Below are positions 61,695 through 64,000 of a stretch of DNA of 64,000 nt, piece by piece. The stretch lies in NCBI RefSeq assembly GCF_003248355.1, contig NZ_QKWY01000001.1:3306001-3370000 (forward strand), written 5' to 3'. Both the position numbers and the translations under genes were made by a program. Under the pieces are notes generated by a model. That model was not told the origin of the DNA and ran no database searches. It saw nothing but the letters and a program-made list of their open reading frames with translations. Each line of letters starts with the position of its first letter. Position 1 is the first letter of the stretch. The stretch is from Streptomyces sp. AC1-42W (GTDB lineage: Bacteria; Actinomycetota; Actinomycetes; Streptomycetales; Streptomycetaceae).

Positions 61695-63302
61695 TCACCG
61701 GCCCGTGCCGAAGTCCTGGGTCCACACGATGCCGCCGGGGCTGTCCTCCACACCCACGCCCAGTTCCTTGAACGAGCAGTTCAGGATGTTCGCGCGGTGG
61801 CCGGGGCTGTTCATCCAGGAGTCCATCACGGCGGCGGGTGTGCGCTGGCCCTTGGCTATGTTCTCCCCGTAGGTGCTCCACCGGTACCCGGTCGCGGTGA
61901 TCCGGTCGCCCGGACCCGAACCGTCCTGCGAGGTGTGCGAGAAGTAGTCCCGCGCGGCCATGTCCTCGGAGTGCCGCTGCGCGGCGGTCGTCAGCTGCGC
62001 GTTGCCGGTGACCGGGCCACAGCCCTCCCTGGCCCGTTCGGTGTTGACCAGGGCCAGGACCTGCTCCGCCTCCGATGCGGGGCCGGGCGAGGAGCGGTCC
62101 GGGGCCGGCGGCCGGTTCGCCGGGGCGGACGCCGTCGCCGAGGGGCGCCTGCTCGCGGGGGCGGACTTCTTCGGTGACGCCTTCGGCTCCGCCTTCGTGG
62201 CGCTCGGGCTCGCGCTCGCGCGGGCGGACGGCGAGGCGGAGGGGGAGGGCACCGCCGTGGCGGACGCCTCGGCGGTCGCCGAGGTCGCGGCCGGGGCGGA
62301 GGACTCGGGGGCGGCGGCCACGGACACCTCCGCGTCCCCGTCGTCGCCCGTCGACAGATGCACGGCCGCGCCCCCGGCGCCCAGCACGCCCACCGCCAGG
62401 ACCGACGCCACCACGGCGTTGCGCCGCCGGCGCCGGGCCTGCGTCCGGCGCAGCGCGGCCCGGCCCGGCCGGGCGGACGCGGCCAGGGGCGTGGCGGCGC
62501 CGGTCTCCGTCAGGCGCGGCGACCGGCCGGCGGCGGCCACGCCCGCGAGCGGCACCAGCGCCAGCCCCACCAGCAGCCCCTCGGCCGGCACCAGACCCGT
62601 ACCGAACCCCGAGCAGACGGTGCAGCCGCGGGCGTGCCGGGCGATGCGCTTGCGCCACAGCGGCGACGGAGCCCCGTCCCACCCGGCCAGCATGTCGTCG
62701 AGCAGCACGCACCGGGGCCGCGCGCCCAGCGCGCCCACCACCACCCGCGCGGTGTCCAGCTGGGCCTTCATCCGCTGCACCCGGACCGCCGTGTGCTCGG
62801 GGGAGAGGTGCAGCGCGGCGGCCACCTCGGCCCGGCTCAGCTCGCCGGCCGCCTCCAGCCACCACAGCGACAGCAGCGCCCGGTCGTCCTCGTCCACCCA
62901 GCGGGTCGCCTCGGCGACCTGGCGGCGCTGCCCGGACAGGCCGAGCCGGAGAATGGTCACGTCCACGAAGTCGGCGCCCGGATCGACCCTGTCCTGCCCG
63001 CCGGCCAGGGGCTCCACGGGTATCGCGGCGGTCTGCCGGTCCCGCCAGTGCCCGCGTATCTCGTTCATCGCGATGGCCACCAGCCAGGAGCGGAAGCTCG
63101 CCGGATCGCGCAGGCCGGGCAGCGCCCGCAGCATCCGCAGGACCGTCTCCTGCACCACGTCGTCCACGTCCGCGTGGCCGTTGAGCGCACGCCCGACGAC
63201 GTTGTAGAGCAGCGGCAGACAGGACGTGACGAGCTGGTCCCTGGCGCCGGGGTCCCCGGCCCGCGCCGCCTCGATCAACGCCCGTTCGCGGTCCTGGCCC
63301 AT
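61695..63302 (-). CDS. ECF sigma factor fused to zinc anti-sigma motif, membrane helix and CAP domain
   Basis: 535 residues from ATG 63302. Sigma region 2 lies at about 20-95 (DVDDVVQETVLRMLRAL) and region 4 at about 135-190 (SRAEVAAALHLSPEHTAVRV). A ZAS-type HxxxCxxC motif (HARGCTVC) sits at about 230 and a membrane helix (NAVVASVLAVGVLGAGG) near 315. A long Ala/Ser/Pro linker and a complete CAP/SCP domain from about 410 follow (VLALVNTERAREGCG, HSEDMAARDYFSH, GENIAKG, SWMNSPGHRANIL). The sigma part should be cytosolic and the CAP part outside. Related one-piece ECF proteins with C-terminal extracellular domains are known in actinobacteria. No separate anti-sigma gene is adjacent. Confidence 0.93.
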   Translation of the reverse strand: MGQDRERALIEAARAGDPGARDQLVTSCLPLLYNVVGRALNGHADVDDVVQETVLRMLRALPGLRDPASFRSWLVAIAMNEIRGHWRDRQTAAIPVEPLAGGQDRVDPGADFVDVTILRLGLSGQRRQVAEATRWVDEDDRALLSLWWLEAAGELSRAEVAAALHLSPEHTAVRVQRMKAQLDTARVVVGALGARPRCVLLDDMLAGWDGAPSPLWRKRIARHARGCTVCSGFGTGLVPAEGLLVGLALVPLAGVAAAGRSPRLTETGAATPLAASARPGRAALRRTQARRRRRNAVVASVLAVGVLGAGGAAVHLSTGDDGDAEVSVAAAPESSAPAATSATAEASATAVPSPSASPSARASASPSATKAEPKASPKKSAPASRRPSATASAPANRPPAPDRSSPGPASEAEQVLALVNTERAREGCGPVTGNAQLTTAAQRHSEDMAARDYFSHTSQDGSGPGDRITATGYRWSTYGENIAKGQRTPAAVMDSWMNSPGHRANILNCSFKELGVGVEDSPGGIVWTQDFGTGR

Positions 63303-63430
63303 GCCGTGCTCACTCTTCCGGAGTCCTGTTCTGGCTTCACGCACACCTGGGAGATGCGGCCCGGCCGGTGACCATAACAAAAACCCGTCGCTCATTTGTG
63401 CGTGATGAGGCTCGGTGTGCGGAAAGAAGT

Positions 63431-63460
63431 CCGGCCCCGCCACGGGGGTGGCGGGGCCGG
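63431..63460 (-). terminator. Terminator of the CBM3 gene
   Basis: CCGGCCCCGCCAC and GTGGCGGGGCCGG form a 13-bp stem with a short G loop, 28 bases past the leftward stop at 63489. It separates that gene from the sigma gene upstream region (63303-63430). Confidence 0.88.
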
Positions 63461-63488
63461 ACGGGTCACCGGATCATCCGGTCACCGC

Positions 63489-64000
63489 TCAGGGCGCGGT
63501 GCCCCAGGTGAGCGCACCGCCCACGTACGCGCCGATCTTCGACGAGTCCGCGTAGCTGGTGGCCGTCGAGCGGCTGTAGTCGTCCGCCTCGTTGAAGTTG
63601 GACCAGTCGCTCTTGTTGAGACGCAGCTGCATCTCGCCGGTGGAGGCGCCGGCCGCGAGGGTGCCGCTGCCGAAGGAGACCTCCAGGTAGTGGCTGGCAC
63701 CGGCCGCCGAACCGTTCTGCTTCACCGCCAGGCTCAGCTTCCCGCAGCCCATGACCGCCCAGTCGCAGGAGGTGCCGAAGGTGGCGGAGCCGGACTCCGG
63801 GGTGAACCAGTAGCGCAGCTTGACCGTGGACAGGTCCACCGCCGTGCTGCCGGTGTTGACCAGCTGGAGACCCATCCGGATCTGGTTGTCGGTCGCGGAG
63901 GAGTCGTTGTTCTTGTACTGGACCTTCAGGGCGCCCGTCCCGGTGCCGCCACCCGCGGAGGTGGTGACGGACAGGGCGGAGGAGGCCGCCGAGACGTTAC
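63489..64000 (-). CDS. Secreted FN3-CBM3 carbohydrate-active protein, C-terminal part
   Basis: The frame is open to the window edge; about 170 residues are visible. They begin with the last strand of an FN3 domain (NVSAASSALSVTTSA) and a Gly/Thr linker. A full family 3 cellulose-binding module follows: LKVQYKNNDSSATDNQI, GLQLVNTGSTAVDLS, LRYWFTPESG, and an end YVGGALTWGTAP. One Cys pair (SCDWAVMGCG) is typical of the streptomycete form. The upstream part outside the window is probably a cellulase or lytic enzyme. Confidence 0.92.
   Translation of the reverse strand, partial: NVSAASSALSVTTSAGGGTGTGALKVQYKNNDSSATDNQIRMGLQLVNTGSTAVDLSTVKLRYWFTPESGSATFGTSCDWAVMGCGKLSLAVKQNGSAAGASHYLEVSFGSGTLAAGASTGEMQLRLNKSDWSNFNEADDYSRSTATSYADSSKIGAYVGGALTWGTAP

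Noticed and set aside
1-64000. CRISPR arrays, rRNA or tRNA genes, LexA boxes
   Set aside because: No regular repeat-spacer array, no rRNA or complete tRNA, and no convincing LexA palindrome was seen on reading through.

Overview
The window is very GC-rich, with dense, often translationally coupled genes, GTG/TTG starts and typical actinomycete families (DUF397 plus XRE pair, MocR and ROK regulators, DUF8017-like lipoprotein-like protein, ECF sigma factor, secreted CBM3 protein). It is best read as a Streptomyces chromosome arm. It has two parts. Bases 1 to about 13850 are a decayed accessory region. Bases 13895 to 64000 are an ordinary, well-kept chromosomal block.

Accessory region. A leftward, tightly coupled operon encodes an S9 peptidase (start missing), a YcaO protein, a TfuA protein and a JmjC-like cupin oxygenase. 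This is the core set for backbone (thioamide-type) modification of a ribosomal peptide. No precursor gene is visible; the cluster continues past base 1. The cluster is wrecked in two places. An IS4-family element with an 8-bp target duplication splits the cupin, and a head-to-head deletion near base 5512 fuses the 5'-less peptidase to a 5'-less luciferase-like monooxygenase. Next comes a broken tyrosine-recombinase operon (recombinase tail, small HTH protein, zinc-ribbon/recombinase-like protein split by a frameshift). An IS5-type transposase remnant, two lone hypothetical genes, and an IS701-like transposase pseudogene with scattered fragments follow. After a third hypothetical gene, the region ends at three 11-bp TGGGAGA repeats just before uppP.

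Chromosomal block, 13.9-34 kb: uppP, a TVP38-type membrane protein, a cysteine-free EF-Tu paralogue (tuf3-like) with an attenuator-like leader, a spermidine-synthase-like protein, an MFS transporter, DUF8017-like protein, hotdog thioesterase, DedA protein, gamma-carbonic anhydrase, acetyltransferase, XRE-cupin regulator, YbaK deacylase, CoA-binding protein, YigZ, SbcD-SbcC nuclease, two Lrp regulators with their divergent targets (rhodanese, Met gamma-lyase-like enzyme) and a DUF885 peptidase.

34-51 kb: ACT-GNAT protein, a SWIM zinc-finger/DUF6493 operon with a textbook PafBC-type DNA-damage promoter, MocR with an EamA exporter, a GntR regulator with a likely self-operator, a ROK repressor, a small gene with a second PafBC-like leaderless promoter, mug, purB, an SGNH hydrolase and a CNNM transporter pair.

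51-64 kb: a P450, the biotin genes bioB-bioA-bioD with divergent bioF (BioB carries a Cys-rich tail), a whiJ-like XRE/DUF397/HATPase trio, an NlpC/P60 hydrolase under a ydaO-type c-di-AMP riboswitch, an epimerase, a one-piece ECF sigma-zinc motif-membrane-CAP protein, and the 3' end of a secreted FN3-CBM3 protein.
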